A stretch of DNA of 64,000 bases from Hypoxylon rubiginosum (Eukaryota; Ascomycota; Sordariomycetes; Xylariales; Hypoxylaceae), in NCBI GenBank assembly GCA_902806565.1, contig CADCXA010000031.1:1922001-1986000 (forward strand), read 5' to 3'. Position numbers and translations under genes: made by a program. The notes beneath the pieces were generated by a model. The model made no database searches and was not told where the DNA came from. It saw only the letters and a program-made list of their open reading frames with translations. Of this stretch, positions 34,715-45,877 are shown piece after piece (position 1 is the first letter of the stretch; the number at the start of each line of letters is the position of its first letter).

Positions 34715-37147
34715 ATGCCTCTCGCGGAAGAATCATCCCTATCGTCTGGCGATCCCACGGCCGCCACGCGCTGGAGCTACCGGGACCCGTCCGACCCGTC
34801 CGACCCGGCACTGGCCGACGACGACGACGACCCCAGCCAGCCCTTTTGCGCGCGTCACGCCGCTACAGTCGCCCGCCTGACCCGCGCGTCTTTCGGGCCC
34901 CACCCGCTCGGCGCTTCTGGTCTGCCGCCGCCGCCTCTCCGCGATTGGCATTTCGGGAAGCTGGACGACGTTCTCGCCCGTCGTGCCCGGTGTCGCGTGT
35001 GTGCGCTAATCGCCGACACCGTGGACACCGTCGCGTATGGAGACCAGGCTGAAGTCATCGCCTGCTGGGTGTGGGACGGGGTGCTCAAGGGAGACGGCGA
35101 GAGGGCGACTTTACGGTTACGCGTCGCGCCCGAGATGGTCGGTTGGGAGTCTTCGTTCGAGCCATTCGATTTGGTGCCGCTGGATGTTAGTGCACCCGCG
35201 ATTGGAAGTGACCTTGCCTTGTTTACTGGTCGGCCTGTAGCTGCCGATCGCTTCGACATGGCTGTTGTAAGATCGTGGATCAAGTCCTGTTCCGAGTGGC
35301 ACGGCACCGAGTGTGTAGATACGACAGCATGGCGGACGTCGGACTGGGGCGTGCCTTTCATCCGATTGATCTCCATGGCCGAAGACCGATTGATTGAGAG
35401 TGCATCGCCGCCACCATACGCAGCGCTGAGCTACGTTTGGGGGTCAGCACCAGTATTCAAGACTCTACAAGGCAACATACGTGACCTGATGAAGCCAGGC
35501 GCTTTAGCGTCTCAGCAATTTCCCAAGACCATCCGAGATGCCATGTCCCTGGCACGTACGCTCGGCTTCGACTTCCTCTGGGTCGACTCCATCTGCATCG
35601 TGCAAGACTCGCCCGGCGACAAGGCCCAGCAGATCGGCGTCATGGACGGCATCTACAGCCGCGCCCACCTGACCGTCGTCGCGGCCGCCGGCGCGCACGC
35701 CGACGCCGGGATCCCGGGCCTCGAGCCCGGGACGCGGTCGCTGCCGCAGCGCGCCGTCCGCGTCTCGGACGACCTGGCGCTGGCGGCGCTGCACGCGGAC
35801 AGCCACCGCGGCGCGGCCGCGGCGCCCTGGAGCGCGCGCGGCTGGACGTACCAGGAGCGGCTGCTCTCGCGGCGCTGCCTCCTCTCGCTGCCCGACGGCG
35901 CCGTCGGCTACCAGTGCGCGCGCGCCGTCTGGGGCGAGGACTACCGGGCCGAGACCCCGCGCCTGGCCCGGTGCGCGCCCATGACGGAGGTCGCCCTGAA
36001 CCGCAGCTGGATGGATCCCGGCGGCGCCAGTAGGGAGAGGGGCCCGGCCGCCGTGCGGACGAGGCGGACGCCGTACCTGCGGGAGTACTCGCGGCTGGTC
36101 GAGGAGTACACGGGGCGCAAGATGACGTTCGCGAGCGATCGCCTGCTCGGCGTCAACGGCGTGCTGGACGTCCTGCGCAGGGAGCTCGGCCTCCGCTTCG
36201 TGCAGGGTCTTCCCGAGGCGGTCTTCCACATGGCCCTGCTGTGGCAGCCCCGGAATAGGCTGAAGCGTGTACCTAAGGACGAACGTACCGGCTTGCCTCT
36301 CTTCCCGAGCTGGTCGTGGGGCGGCTGGGTCGGGCCGGTGGGTTACGAGGACTGGAACGAATTTAACGGCCTGCCCGAGCTCGAGGAGCGGGAAAGGCGA
36401 GTTATCCCGTTTGCGGAGTTGGACACGGTAGGGTCGGCACGTCTCGAGGCGTACTCCCCTAAAAAGTCCGGTGGTAAACTGCCTACCGGCTGGTCAAAGG
36501 TAACAACCGCCTCCGACGGTATCTGCTACGTGTCTGGTGACGACGTCGAAAGATTCCATTCCGTCCCATTCATTTCGGCAGCCCCCACGTCCCCCGGGCC
36601 TCCAGGGGCGGTGTCCCGCGCGGTGGCGCAGCCGTCACATCTACGTCTGCGCACACGTATCGCGCGGTTCCGCCTGACGAACCTGATCCGGACCTTCGAC
36701 ATGAACCGGTCGAGCGCTCCCATAGAGCAAAGGGGCCGTTTCGGCCTCGCCTCGCCGTCTCCGGCCACCTCGGACCAGCCGTGGCTGGGCACCATACTCC
36801 TGCCCAATCCGGCGTCCTACCACACTAGGCTGGCCCTGGACTACGAGCTTGTCGTTCTATCGGAGGGCTACGGGTTCAGCCGCCAGGAGGCGGCGCCGTC
36901 GTTCGCCGGCAAGCTGGAGCCGTTTGCCGTCTTTGACGTCATGATGATACGGAGAGTGGCTGGTGACGAGCTGGAGAAGTACAGGGCTCGGTTTTCGAAG
37001 GCGGCGGCTGGTGACGTTACGGGTACGGGTACGACGTCCCGTGGCCTGGGGAATGAGCTTGCAATCGTAGAGAGAGCTGGCGTAGGTAGGATGTTGAAAA
37101 GTGCCTGGGAGGACACCGACGTCTGGGAGAGTTTTATCCTTGTTTGA
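34715..37147 (+). CDS. HET-domain protein, long intronless type
   Basis: A single exon of 810 residues, markedly GC rich. The N-terminal 200 residues hold the usual leader with a CRVCALI cysteine patch (about 93) and SWIKSCSEWHGTEC (about 187-200). The HET domain follows: PPYAALSYVWGSAP (about 232), FPKTIRDAMSLARTLGF, FLWVDSICIVQDS (about 288), MDGIYSRAHLTVVAAAG and WSARGWTYQERLLSRRCL (about 371). After it, SDRLLGVNGVLDVLRR and LFPSWSWGGWVGP (about 530) are the conserved 'PSWSWA' block. The last 200 residues are variable. Family knowledge: heterokaryon incompatibility or allorecognition effectors. Unlike the other HET loci in this window, this one looks intact. The C-terminal region has no recognisable effector module. 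Confidence 0.9.
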   Translation: MPLAEESSLSSGDPTAATRWSYRDPSDPSDPALADDDDDPSQPFCARHAATVARLTRASFGPHPLGASGLPPPPLRDWHFGKLDDVLARRARCRVCALIADTVDTVAYGDQAEVIACWVWDGVLKGDGERATLRLRVAPEMVGWESSFEPFDLVPLDVSAPAIGSDLALFTGRPVAADRFDMAVVRSWIKSCSEWHGTECVDTTAWRTSDWGVPFIRLISMAEDRLIESASPPPYAALSYVWGSAPVFKTLQGNIRDLMKPGALASQQFPKTIRDAMSLARTLGFDFLWVDSICIVQDSPGDKAQQIGVMDGIYSRAHLTVVAAAGAHADAGIPGLEPGTRSLPQRAVRVSDDLALAALHADSHRGAAAAPWSARGWTYQERLLSRRCLLSLPDGAVGYQCARAVWGEDYRAETPRLARCAPMTEVALNRSWMDPGGASRERGPAAVRTRRTPYLREYSRLVEEYTGRKMTFASDRLLGVNGVLDVLRRELGLRFVQGLPEAVFHMALLWQPRNRLKRVPKDERTGLPLFPSWSWGGWVGPVGYEDWNEFNGLPELEERERRVIPFAELDTVGSARLEAYSPKKSGGKLPTGWSKVTTASDGICYVSGDDVERFHSVPFISAAPTSPGPPGAVSRAVAQPSHLRLRTRIARFRLTNLIRTFDMNRSSAPIEQRGRFGLASPSPATSDQPWLGTILLPNPASYHTRLALDYELVVLSEGYGFSRQEAAPSFAGKLEPFAVFDVMMIRRVAGDELEKYRARFSKAAAGDVTGTGTTSRGLGNELAIVERAGVGRMLKSAWEDTDVWESFILV

Positions 37148-37669
37148 GTCGCGCAGGTCGCGCTTCCCAGTTCAGCAACCAGTCGTAGGTGGGTGGCTAC
37201 CCAAGGTATGTACGTGGCTATCGGCGAACGAAGTAATCGATGCGGTAGGACTTGCTGGACCAATATCGGGATCGATCAAGACCCCGATTCGCCTTGGAAT
37301 GATAAGACTAAATCCATAAGTATTCTCCCTAAGTTTGATGATATACCTAGATGAGGTATCGCGATAAGATTAGGTAGGCAGTGTAGTGTTGTCGCAAAGG
37401 CTGTCGCTCTGCAGCTGCAGAGCATGCTCACAAAAGAGAAGCCTCTTTAAGTTCCGGCTTGGTGTCTACTTTTGTAGAAAATGTCCTTGCTATTGATTTT
37501 TAAGTAGTCTCATCCTCCGTGGGTGTTTCAATAGAGTGGCCTCCGATGGGATGATTCTCGAGCCCCTTTAAACTGGCTAGTTATCGGTAACAACCACTAA
37601 CAAAACGATATGCTTAGCGTGAGATAATCTTGTGTTCATATTGAGTCGAGGTGAATAGATGATATATCG
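37148..37669. other. Intergenic, no gene seen
   Basis: 3' flanks of the convergent HET (+) and P450 (-) genes. Nothing else recognised. Confidence 0.45.
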
Positions 37670-39416
37670 TCATTTCCTCTTTACAAATGCCTTGAACCCG
37701 TTCTGCCGGGCAGTACCAGTTAGAAATTTATCACTTGTGGCTTCAACATCCTCAGGGCCAACACCGTCGAGATTCAAGTCGAACCTTCGCACAAGTGCAG
37801 CTATGACAATGTAAATCTCAGCCCATGCCAGACTTCAGAAACCGGGCAGTTAGTAGATGCTACTAGAATAGATAGTGATATGCCGAAGCAGTTGATCTGA
37901 TGACTTACTGTTGCCCCAGACAACTCCTGGTGCCACGACCGAATGGTGCAAAAGTCCTATCCGCGTTTTTCCGCACACCCGGCGCCATCCACCGCTCTGG
38001 ATCGAAACGCCTGGGATCGGGATATAAAATATCACTCTGGTTCAAAAGTAATGGTGTCATCCCCACTGGTGCCCCGGCGGGGATACGCCACTTACCGTAT
38101 ACCAGCTCGCGATCTGGCGCTACGCGAGCCAAGCGCGAGGAAACAGGCATGCCGAGCCTAAGACCCTCCATGATAACGCCGGTGAGGAACGGAAGCTGCT
38201 CCAGTATGATAAGGTCAGGGCGTTCCTCTGATTTGAACTTGCCCTGCACTGCAGAAGACAATTCGTCTCTTAGTTTTCGAAGGATTTCATCGTTTTTGTA
38301 GACATAGTAGATGATGCTGCGCATGACGTGTGCAGATGTTTCGAAGCCCGCGCTGCTTATGGTGACAACATCGTTATAAAGTCGATCCAGTGTCTTTTCA
38401 TCTTGAGGAAGATCGGACTCGAGAATCTGATGGACCAGTGTGTGTTTCCCCTGACTGTCTCCTTTCAAATTCTGCTGGCTGGACTTGGAAGAAGCCGTGA
38501 AAATGTCTAGTGTAATTTTCATCATTTTCTGCTTCATGAATTAGGAACCCTCTAATCATGCCCAAAGGTGGTAGCGAATATCGAAAAGGGAAAGCTATCA
38601 TTGCACTTGCTTTAAGGTGTAGAAGGAAACTCTTGAGACCATCATCCCCCATTTTCTCAAGAAATGACATAGGTATCATCGACAGCAACGGACCATACCA
38701 GCGCACGTGTTTCGTCACTCTCCATATCTTGCCCCCATTTTGATGCTTGGTAATGATGCTTGAGTGGAAATCCTCATCGTCCAGATGGTTGAAACTGGTC
38801 CCGAATAGAAACTCGCTAGATACATCTCTGGTCAAGGCACTGATGGCGCTTCCGAGATGAACGATGTCAGTTTCTTGGAATTGACTCAAGCGATAGCATA
38901 ATTTTTCCGTTGCTCCCTGGATGATATCTTGACTGTTGGCTACCTTTACCCTTGAAAGGAAGGGATTTAGCACAGCGCGACGCTGCTTGTGGGTGTAGTG
39001 ATCCACGGTGTGAATCGTGGCTGATTGGGCCCCAAAAGCTTCCATGCACCAGTCATATTTGTCCCAGCGTCCATCTTGGCGGTATAACATCTCGAAAAAG
39101 GACGGGTCGTTGACGTGTAACTCGTGTGGGCTTATACGGATAATTGGGCCTTAGAAGGTCAGTAAACTTATATCATTGTATAGATGTCCGTTGTCGTACC
39201 ATATTCCTTGTGCAGTTCAGCCAGCTTAAATGTGTACTGTCCATCGCATATTACGTCGTAGTACGCTTCGTACCAGCGAGTGATAGCTGCAAGCTTTGGG
39301 CCGGGGAACTGCGCCAAAGGATGGAAGAAGAGTCTGTACGAGGCAACGCTCGGAAAATAGATGAGAATGATGGCAACGACGAACTGCAGCGAGGATTGAA
39401 TATCTGGAGCTTCCAT
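37670..39416 (-). CDS. Cytochrome P450, trichodiene oxygenase-like
   Basis: Four exons, 39416-39200, 39149-38611, 38531-37909 and 37832-37670, give about 513 residues. The N-terminus has an anchor ([18 protein letters not shown]) and the hinge [20 protein letters not shown], then [15 protein letters not shown], as in the CYP58/TRI4-like group. Landmarks: I-helix [11 protein letters not shown]-helix EGLR, FDPERW, and the heme loop [13 protein letters not shown] with cysteine at about 456. The last exon supplies [20 protein letters not shown] and the [12 protein letters not shown] tail. The second intron begins with GC (AAA|GCAAGT) and joins phase 0 at CAGAAAATGATG, removing an in-frame stop. 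Family knowledge: members hydroxylate terpenoids or other secondary metabolites. The substrate is unknown. A Zn2Cys6 regulator lies 1.1 kb upstream on the same strand. No terpene synthase or other backbone enzyme is in the window. Confidence 0.9.
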
Positions 39417-40546
39417 AACGAGGTTATCGTAGCAGGATTAGTTGAGAGTATTGGGAATGTTGGTCAATTAGTGGAAGTATCTCTTTCTAACACAGCTACC
39501 TAGAAATAATAAGCCCCTTTGTTGAGGGGTGAATCTGACGTAAAGCACAGTGCGAATTTCTAGATGTTGGTGCTTTGGGAAAAGGTCCCAAAAAGCAAGG
39601 GAGGCAAATATAAATGCTCAAGTGGTAGAGAGGGATCTAGCATGCTCATCTTGGGTTGAGCGAAAAATCGGCCCTCTGCCGACGAGCGCGCTTGGGGCCC
39701 CTACCACTAGAGCTCGTACGCCAGAAGTAGAGTACTCGTCATCTTTGCGAGTCGTTATTGCATCACTCGACACACCCCTTCGACACAGACCGCAAAGCGG
39801 GTGATTCTTGCCGTGTGCGTTGACGATAAAACACATGCCCTCTAGCCCGGTAGTAGTGGTTTTTCTGTCTCCTTTTCTTGTTACGGTTGAAGACTCGTGG
39901 CATCTATGTAAGACGCGGATGTGGTTTCTAGCAAATGATGTTATCGCAAACACCTAAAAGAGCTGCCCTGGTGGAAACACTTGAAGCGTTATGCATCTGC
40001 CTATGATGTCAATAAATGCTGGTATTGTCGCCTCTCACGGACGAACTACTCACGGTTCCCGCATTGCACATGAGCGCCTTATCACAACTGCTACTTAGAA
40101 AAGCCAAAATTCTCTGTCGCGCTGCCTAGAACGCGATTTTACCAAACGTTCGTCAAAATACTTTCGCGAACCCCAAGTCGGACTAGTCTGTGAGGCCATA
40201 AATGAAGCTGGGGTAGTGGAGGCTCGGACGCGCAGTGGTCACAGTGGTGACGACTTGTGGACTCGTCTAGAGGGAGCCTATATGGACCTAGTAGCTCGGG
40301 AGGCGTACTAGAGTGCGGTGCTACCTTTACAGTATATGTTAGGCATGAACCGGCAACTCTCCTCAAAAACACGAGCTGCAATGCGCATCCTTTTTCCCTA
40401 GTTGGCATTGATAACAGACCCCGTTATCGTCCTTTTAGAGCAGTGCCCGCCGAGGCAATTCGGTCGTCATTGCGCATTCCGCAGCTCTACTTCGATCTAG
40501 TAGTGGTTTCAGGGAGTTTCGAGATAGCGGAACAGTTCTCGTGTAA
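39417..40546. other. Intergenic between regulator and P450
   Basis: About 1.1 kb with no supportable gene. Short frames overlap on opposite strands. This is the P450 promoter side. Confidence 0.4.
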
Positions 40547-41870
40547 TCAGTCCGTGTTCAGAATACTTCTAGGCAGGTCTAGCCACTCATCCCAATAGGA
40601 ACCAAGGTATGCTAACAGCGCTTTTATCATGTGTTGTCCAGCGTTGCCAAAAACCCAGAAATCGCGGTCGACGTGGAGTAGCACAGCCCAATGGGCGAGG
40701 ATGATCAAGGATATCGGCTGCCGCTGTTCCAGCAGCTCGATAAACTCGGCCGAGAGGCGAACAGGCCAAGCTAACGTAATGTGTGTAGGACACAGCTTCG
40801 AGATAGTGCGACGTACACCGAAGACCCAATGGAGCGCCTGGGTAGCCTCCTGACATGCTTGATGTGGCCCTGGCCCAAGTTTATCCGTCGACATGCGGAC
40901 TAGGTTCGCCAACTTGTCGCACTCATTCTCCATGTCGCCGAGATGCTGACGGTATAGCTCATCGGCGGTCATGATGGAGTCGGTGATATACCGGATCTCG
41001 GAGCGGCTCAAAACGGACCAGCTCTGGTGTGTGATGGCGCTCACACCGCGGTGCAGCCTGAGGTAATGAGCCACATTGCTGAGGAATGTACTAAAGTCCG
41101 TGTAAGACGCTACGGCGTCGAAAAGGGCGTGCATGCCAATCATGGATGAGAAGACAAACAAGGCCATGCAGTTCTCGATGCGTACATCGGGCCGCACCTC
41201 ATTAAAGAGAGTAAGAGCACGCGTTTGGAGCTCCGCAGCCTGCCGGAGGTACCGCGTCTTGTCTGCCTCAATGGCTTGCACTGTACTCAGATGGAGAGCG
41301 GAAAAGGCTAGCAATTCATGCATCAGGTAGGGCGCCGATACGGCCGAGTTGAAGATGGCTTCAAAGCAGAGATCGGCGCCATCGAAAAATAACCCTGATT
41401 TGGCGCTAAACATCTTCACGGCCTCGCTTTCAAGATGGTGAAGCAGCACGAGGTGGCGCATATCGAAGCAGGGTGTTGGCTCTTGGTCCGACTGGAGACT
41501 AGCGATGCGTCTCTCTCCTACGTCAGCAGTGGTTTCGGTTTCGACCGCGGGTGTAAGTCCTCCATATAACGATGAATCCGCCGGAGACAGAGAGGTGCTT
41601 GACGATTTCGCGGTCTCGGACCCCGACAAGGCTGCTAGCGAAGACGAGCGGTAGACGGGGTGGAAGTCGAGGAACGAGCACCGCCGATCTGTCGCATCGC
41701 AGCCGCCGCACGCCGGGTGCCTCTCATCGCATTTGACGTGGCGCTTCTTGCATTCTTGGTTATTCGAGCGTGAGCCTTGGCAGCATAGCAGATTGGGAGA
41801 TTGGTTGCGAACCTCGGCACCCGTTTCGCGATTTCCTGTGCGATTGTCGTACTCGAGCGGTATCTGACAT
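40547..41870 (-). CDS. Zn2Cys6 transcription factor
   Basis: Exons 41870-41813 and 41754-40547 (58-nt intron, GTTCGC donor, AAG acceptor) give about 421 residues. The splice falls inside the zinc cluster and completes it: CRECKKRHVKCDERHPACGG, then C-x6-C, fitting C-x2-C-x6-C-x6-C-x2-C-x6-C at about residues 18-45. Without the first exon the first cysteine pair is lost, so the start at 41870 (MSDTARVRQSHRKSRNGC) is well supported. A Ser-rich linker follows, then a helical fungal transcription-factor C-terminal region of the Upc2/sterol-type layout (LVLLHHLESEAVKMFS, then HELLAFSALHLST). Family knowledge: nuclear DNA-binding regulators, often of sterol or secondary metabolism genes. The neighbouring P450 on the same strand is a possible target. 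Confidence 0.88.
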
Positions 41871-42376
41871 GACGGGTTACGGCCACGGCCACGGCTACAG
41901 CTATGGTTACGTACAGAAGGCGGAGATCTGCGCCAGAGTTTTAGGGCGAGGGCCCGAGGTAATAAATAATAAATACCTCCGTGGCATACCTAAATCTAGC
42001 TGCACTGCCTGCCTAGTAGGTACCCACAAGGCGCCGGCCGGCAACCTTCAGCTCCACATTGTCTTCTAGCATGACGCTTCGCTTCTATGTACTAGGATGA
42101 ATAAGTCCATAAAGGAGAAAGAGGAGAAAATTGATGGGCATGGACAGGAAGCATTTATTGAATTCATACCTTTTTTTATTCTAATTTGAGTTTGGTTCTT
42201 TAGATATATCAACTGTAGTGTACCTATAGATAAGCGAAGTTAGTGCCTAGAATCGATAGGAAAGTCGCTAGCGACAGCCTAGCGCGTTCATCCCATACAA
42301 TTACAGCAGGACGGGCGCTACCCCTTTATTGGAGTAAGCTGTGAATCACTGGAGCCATTGGTTTCCTGCCATACAT

Positions 42377-42450
42377 AGAAAAAGGGGAACGGCCAAATAG
42401 CGCTAATAGGAATCGAATTTAACACCCCTCATATATAAGATACATTCCAA
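42377..42450 (-). repeat. tRNA-like 3' module, copy B
   Basis: Minus-strand copy of the module at 18494-18569, with the same hairpin, a degenerate B box (TTAAATTCGATTCC) and CCCCTTTTTC end. Differences from the other copies are mostly C/T and G/A changes. Confidence 0.6.
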
Positions 42451-42531
42451 TAGTACTAACAGAATAAATGGTGCGCCCCTGCACCTGCTTCCAGCCTGGC
42501 TGAAAACCTAAAGAGCAGCGGGAGATTTACG

Positions 42532-42607
42532 CCATAGGTGGGGATCGAACACTTAGGCTCGAGGCTAAGCAGGGCCACGCAACCAATTGAGCTATCAGCG
42601 CTACCAG
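42532..42607 (-). repeat. tRNA-like sequence with A and B boxes
   Basis: The minus strand reads TAGCGCTGATAGCTCAATTG, containing a good A box (TAGCTCAATTGG), then a hairpin CTTAG-CCTCGAGC-CTAAG in the anticodon-arm position and GTGTTCGATCCCC as a B box and T-loop. Its own 3' end does not pair with the 5' end, and the T-stem is broken, so it is not a normal tRNA gene. Its first 11 bases (TAGCGCTGATA) are the exact complement of the 3' end of the adjacent module copy C. This suggests that both come from one tRNA ancestor. Confidence 0.55.
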
Positions 42608-42680
42608 AAAAAGGGGAATGGCCAGATAGCGCTGATAGGAATTGAACCTAACACCCCTTATGTATAAGATACATTCCAGT
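42607..42680 (-). repeat. tRNA-like 3' module, copy C
   Basis: Minus-strand copy of the module seen at 18494-18569 and 42377-42450. Contains the ATGTAT-CTT-ATACAT hairpin, B-box-like GGTTCAATTCC, TATCAGCGCTATC and CCCCTTTTTC. It directly precedes the A-box-bearing tRNA-like sequence in minus-strand order. Confidence 0.6.
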
Positions 42681-44810
42681 TACATGTATACCAGGCAGGT
42701 ACCTGTATTGGCCTAATATGTTTCACTGTGGTAGATTCTCAATTATTCCTGTTATTTCATCGTGTCGTTGATTCAAGTTGCAACTACCAAGCTATGATGT
42801 TCCCCGTGCCCTTGGGGCACTGCGCATCAGGGAAATGGGAATGTGCTATAAGCGAAGCATCCCCGCACGCTAAATGCCCTGTAAATTCATGCCTTATAGG
42901 GGCTTTCCTCATAAAGCCCCTGGCTAATTGAATGCAAAAGCAAACGTTTTACTCATTCTGCTTGTAACTATTAAAAAAATACATCATTTATAGCCCTTCA
43001 TTGTATAATTAAGGTAAGCCAAGTTACACTCTGTTTGGGCTATAGATAAGCTCGTTATGGTGGTTGAGAATAAAAAGGGGGTTGAAATAAAGGGGAGACC
43101 CTCACTTTATATAGCCAAGTCATACGGATTGTTACATGAATGATAATATCTTTCCAATTGAAACTATAAGAAATCTGTATGGAAAGTTAGGGTGGACCAT
43201 TGGATAACCCTTGGTTAAATACTTAATATTCTCATCTTACCCGTTTCCTCAAGGAATTTGTAGTGCCCGAAAGGCGCAGAGAGGCGACAGCCAGTGCAAG
43301 TAAGCAAGTGCTGTCCTTCGACTTCCAGAACTTGTAAGCCCCCGTCCTATGTACGCCAGCAAACTTTACCAGCAAAGAACATGTCAAATATGAGCGATTT
43401 AAGTATGTTGACATGCGTGACGGTATCTTGGACGCTACACTCAAGAGACCCTTGCCTACCCCTTTGACTCCCTCGGAAGCCCCCTTCTAACGAGTACCTC
43501 GGGCCGGTTCAATGAAAATATACATTATCCCTTCAGTCAGTCCAAAAGCGAAATCCTCGCCCGCAACCTCAGCATCAGATTTCCGATCGCGAATGTGGCC
43601 AAAATACCGAATGTCCTGGCAATACAACCTTGTAACAGCTCGACGTCCCTCTGTAGCTGCTAGAGGAAGGCTTACCAAAGTACACTTCGTATAATACGTG
43701 TAAGTGTCAACTATAGACAAGATGGGAGCCGGTGCTGCTTCAAAACCTTATGTATGCTGTCGTAATAGCTCTGCGGGCGGTTTCGTTCTCGGGTCTCTTC
43801 GTCTCCAAAGGATTCTTGTCGGTCCGGGATGGATCGGGAGGTTCGCTTGGAATCTGTCAATGTAAGATGGACTTCAATACGATCAACCTTAGCTATTCAC
43901 ACAAATTGCTGTGGCCACAGTGGATAGCTGCTATTTTGTCGGATCAGGGTGAGAATTGCCGTTGGCTCTCGAAGAGTTATCCAAAGTGAGCATGCTTTCA
44001 ATGGGTTATTATGTAGTCCTTTGACGTTGCAATAGCACTGGCTTCGGTCCTCGTACGCTTCAGGCATTGTGCTTTTCGTTAAGGAAATGGGTGCCGTAAA
44101 TACCACTAATCACGTTAAGCGAAGCTAGCTGAAATTACACATGCAGAAAGGAGCCAAGCAACTTGATCAGCATGTGGCTATGGGCTCTTCCCTATGTACC
44201 ATGGATATTATCTTGATGGCAGTCGTGTACAATACGATTTGACGGTCGATAAAACACGAGCGGTACGCGTACTGGGCTAATGTGTATTGGCCGGGTTCAC
44301 GGCGAAGAATACCTAATGAATGGCGGGATCAGCTAGGCGTATCAATGATGCACAGCCGACGGTAGGGCTATAGCTCCGGGAACTAGTCATGGGGCTCAAA
44401 CTCACTTCGTCGTATTGCTAGCGATCTGATTTGTTGTTGCAGAGTTGATGCCGCTAGACCAATACGATGGATACGGAATACGGAAGGCGATAGCCAATCA
44501 GAGCCCGCTCTTTACGCGTACAAGATCCGAGCGTATCCCCCCCTTTTTTAATAGCCCCTTTATAGTTCCCTTAGGCGAGAAGAGGTCTATCTCAGCCTGC
44601 CCGAATGATATAGATAAATGGCTGCCGCCGCCGCCGAGTAAATGTTCAAGAGGTGATATGACATTCCGAAACATTTGATATCTTCAGCCCGTTCTTCACC
44701 TCGACCACCCTATTTGCGACACCTCCCGCGAGCGTTGATATATTATTACTAGGTGTTTTCAAGCTACAACAGGCGACGACTACGACCGAAACGAAATCAT
44801 CCTAGCAATC

Positions 44811-45877
44811 ATGTCATCAGCACTCTGCAACCCTGACTGGCAGTCGTCTCCGTACGCCTTTTATCGATATGTACCATCGACTCCGGCAGCCATCATTTTC
44901 TGCCTCCTGTTCCTGATTTCGGCCCTGCTACATTTCTGGCAAATGTTTCGTACCCGGTCATGGTTTCTAGGAGCCCTGGTGGCCGGTTGCTTTAGTGAGT
45001 AGCTCTCAGCAGAATTAACGTATCTAATTGGGAACAACGTCCAGGGCGGCTAACACGATGTTTCCACAGCTGAATTCGTCGGCTACGCGGCGCGGGCCAA
45101 ATCGTCAAACGAGGAGCCAGGGTGCTGGAAGATGATGCCGTATATCATTCAGAATGTCTTTATTCTCCTGAGCCCTGCCTTGTTCTCGGCCTCGGTATAC
45201 GTGATATTAGGGAAAATCGTCGAAGTAACGGATGGAGACTCGCATGTTCTGATCAAGAGGCGGAAGATTACGAAAACGTTTGTTATTGGCGATCTCGTCT
45301 GTCTTTTCTTGCAATGCGCATGTAAGTAAGCCCATTTCGGTGCACAAATGCCAGTTGCTAATGTTTTATTGTAGCTGGGGGCTTGATGGGAGGATCTCGA
45401 GCAGTTCCCGCCCTATACAACATTGGCAATGGCCTGGTAATTGCCACACTGATTCTGCAACTTCTCTGGTTTTTGTTCTTCGTCGTTGTCGCGGTCATGT
45501 TTCACCGGAGCATGCGAATGGTTCCTACGCTTACCGCTCAGCGACCCGATATCCGCTGGCAGAATTACCTTATCACGCTCTACGTCGTGTCTATTCTCGT
45601 TATGATACGGTCCTTGTTCCGCGCCATCGAATACATAGAAGGAAGAACGGGCTCCCTCCAGTCAACGGAGGTATTCTTCTACATCTTCGACTCTCTCTTG
45701 ATGTTTATGGCAGTCGTTTACCTGCACTGGAAGCACCCAAGCGAGATCGGTTCCCTACTCCGCGGCGAGCAACCCGTTACGAATGGCTTGAAGTTGATTA
45801 CTATGAAACCTGAGCCTGGTTTATTTCGCCGGTTTCAGCCCAAATGGAAACCTACAAGTAATGTATCAGAGGTATGA
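44811..45877 (+). CDS. RTA1-like seven-TM membrane protein
   Basis: Exons 44811-44994, 45070-45321 and 45375-45877 join in phase to give about 312 residues. Hydrophobic segments: AAIIFCLLFLISALLHFW, FLGALVAGCF, IIQNVFILLSPALFSASVYV, FVIGDLVCLFLQCASGGLMG, IATLILQLLWFLFFVVVAVM, YLITLYVVSILVMIRSLFR and FDSLLMFMAVVYLHWKHP. RTA1 signatures are EFVGYAARAKSS after TM2, QNVFILLSPALFSASVY, and SLFRAIEYIEGRTG, where the acidic pair follows TM6. Family knowledge: fungal RTA1/RTM1/RSB1 proteins sit in the plasma membrane and are linked to lipid translocation and resistance to toxic compounds (aminocholesterol, molasses inhibitors). The function of this paralog is not known. It stands alone, and the flanks are non-coding. 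Confidence 0.92.

Larger units (their letters stand above)
41871..44810. other. Gene-poor region with tRNA-like repeats
   Basis: About 2.9 kb. Apart from the tRNA-like modules at 42377-42680 no feature is supported. Short frames at 43232-43989 and 44445-44678 have no family resemblance. The RTA1 promoter lies at its right end. Confidence 0.4.

Noticed and set aside
35504..36231. 241-codon minus-strand frame opposite the long HET gene
   Set aside because: Arg/Ala/Pro-rich antisense shadow of a GC-rich coding region.
42532..42607. A functional tRNA gene
   Set aside because: A and B boxes are good, but the acceptor ends within the unit do not pair, the T-stem is broken and the anticodon loop would have eight bases.
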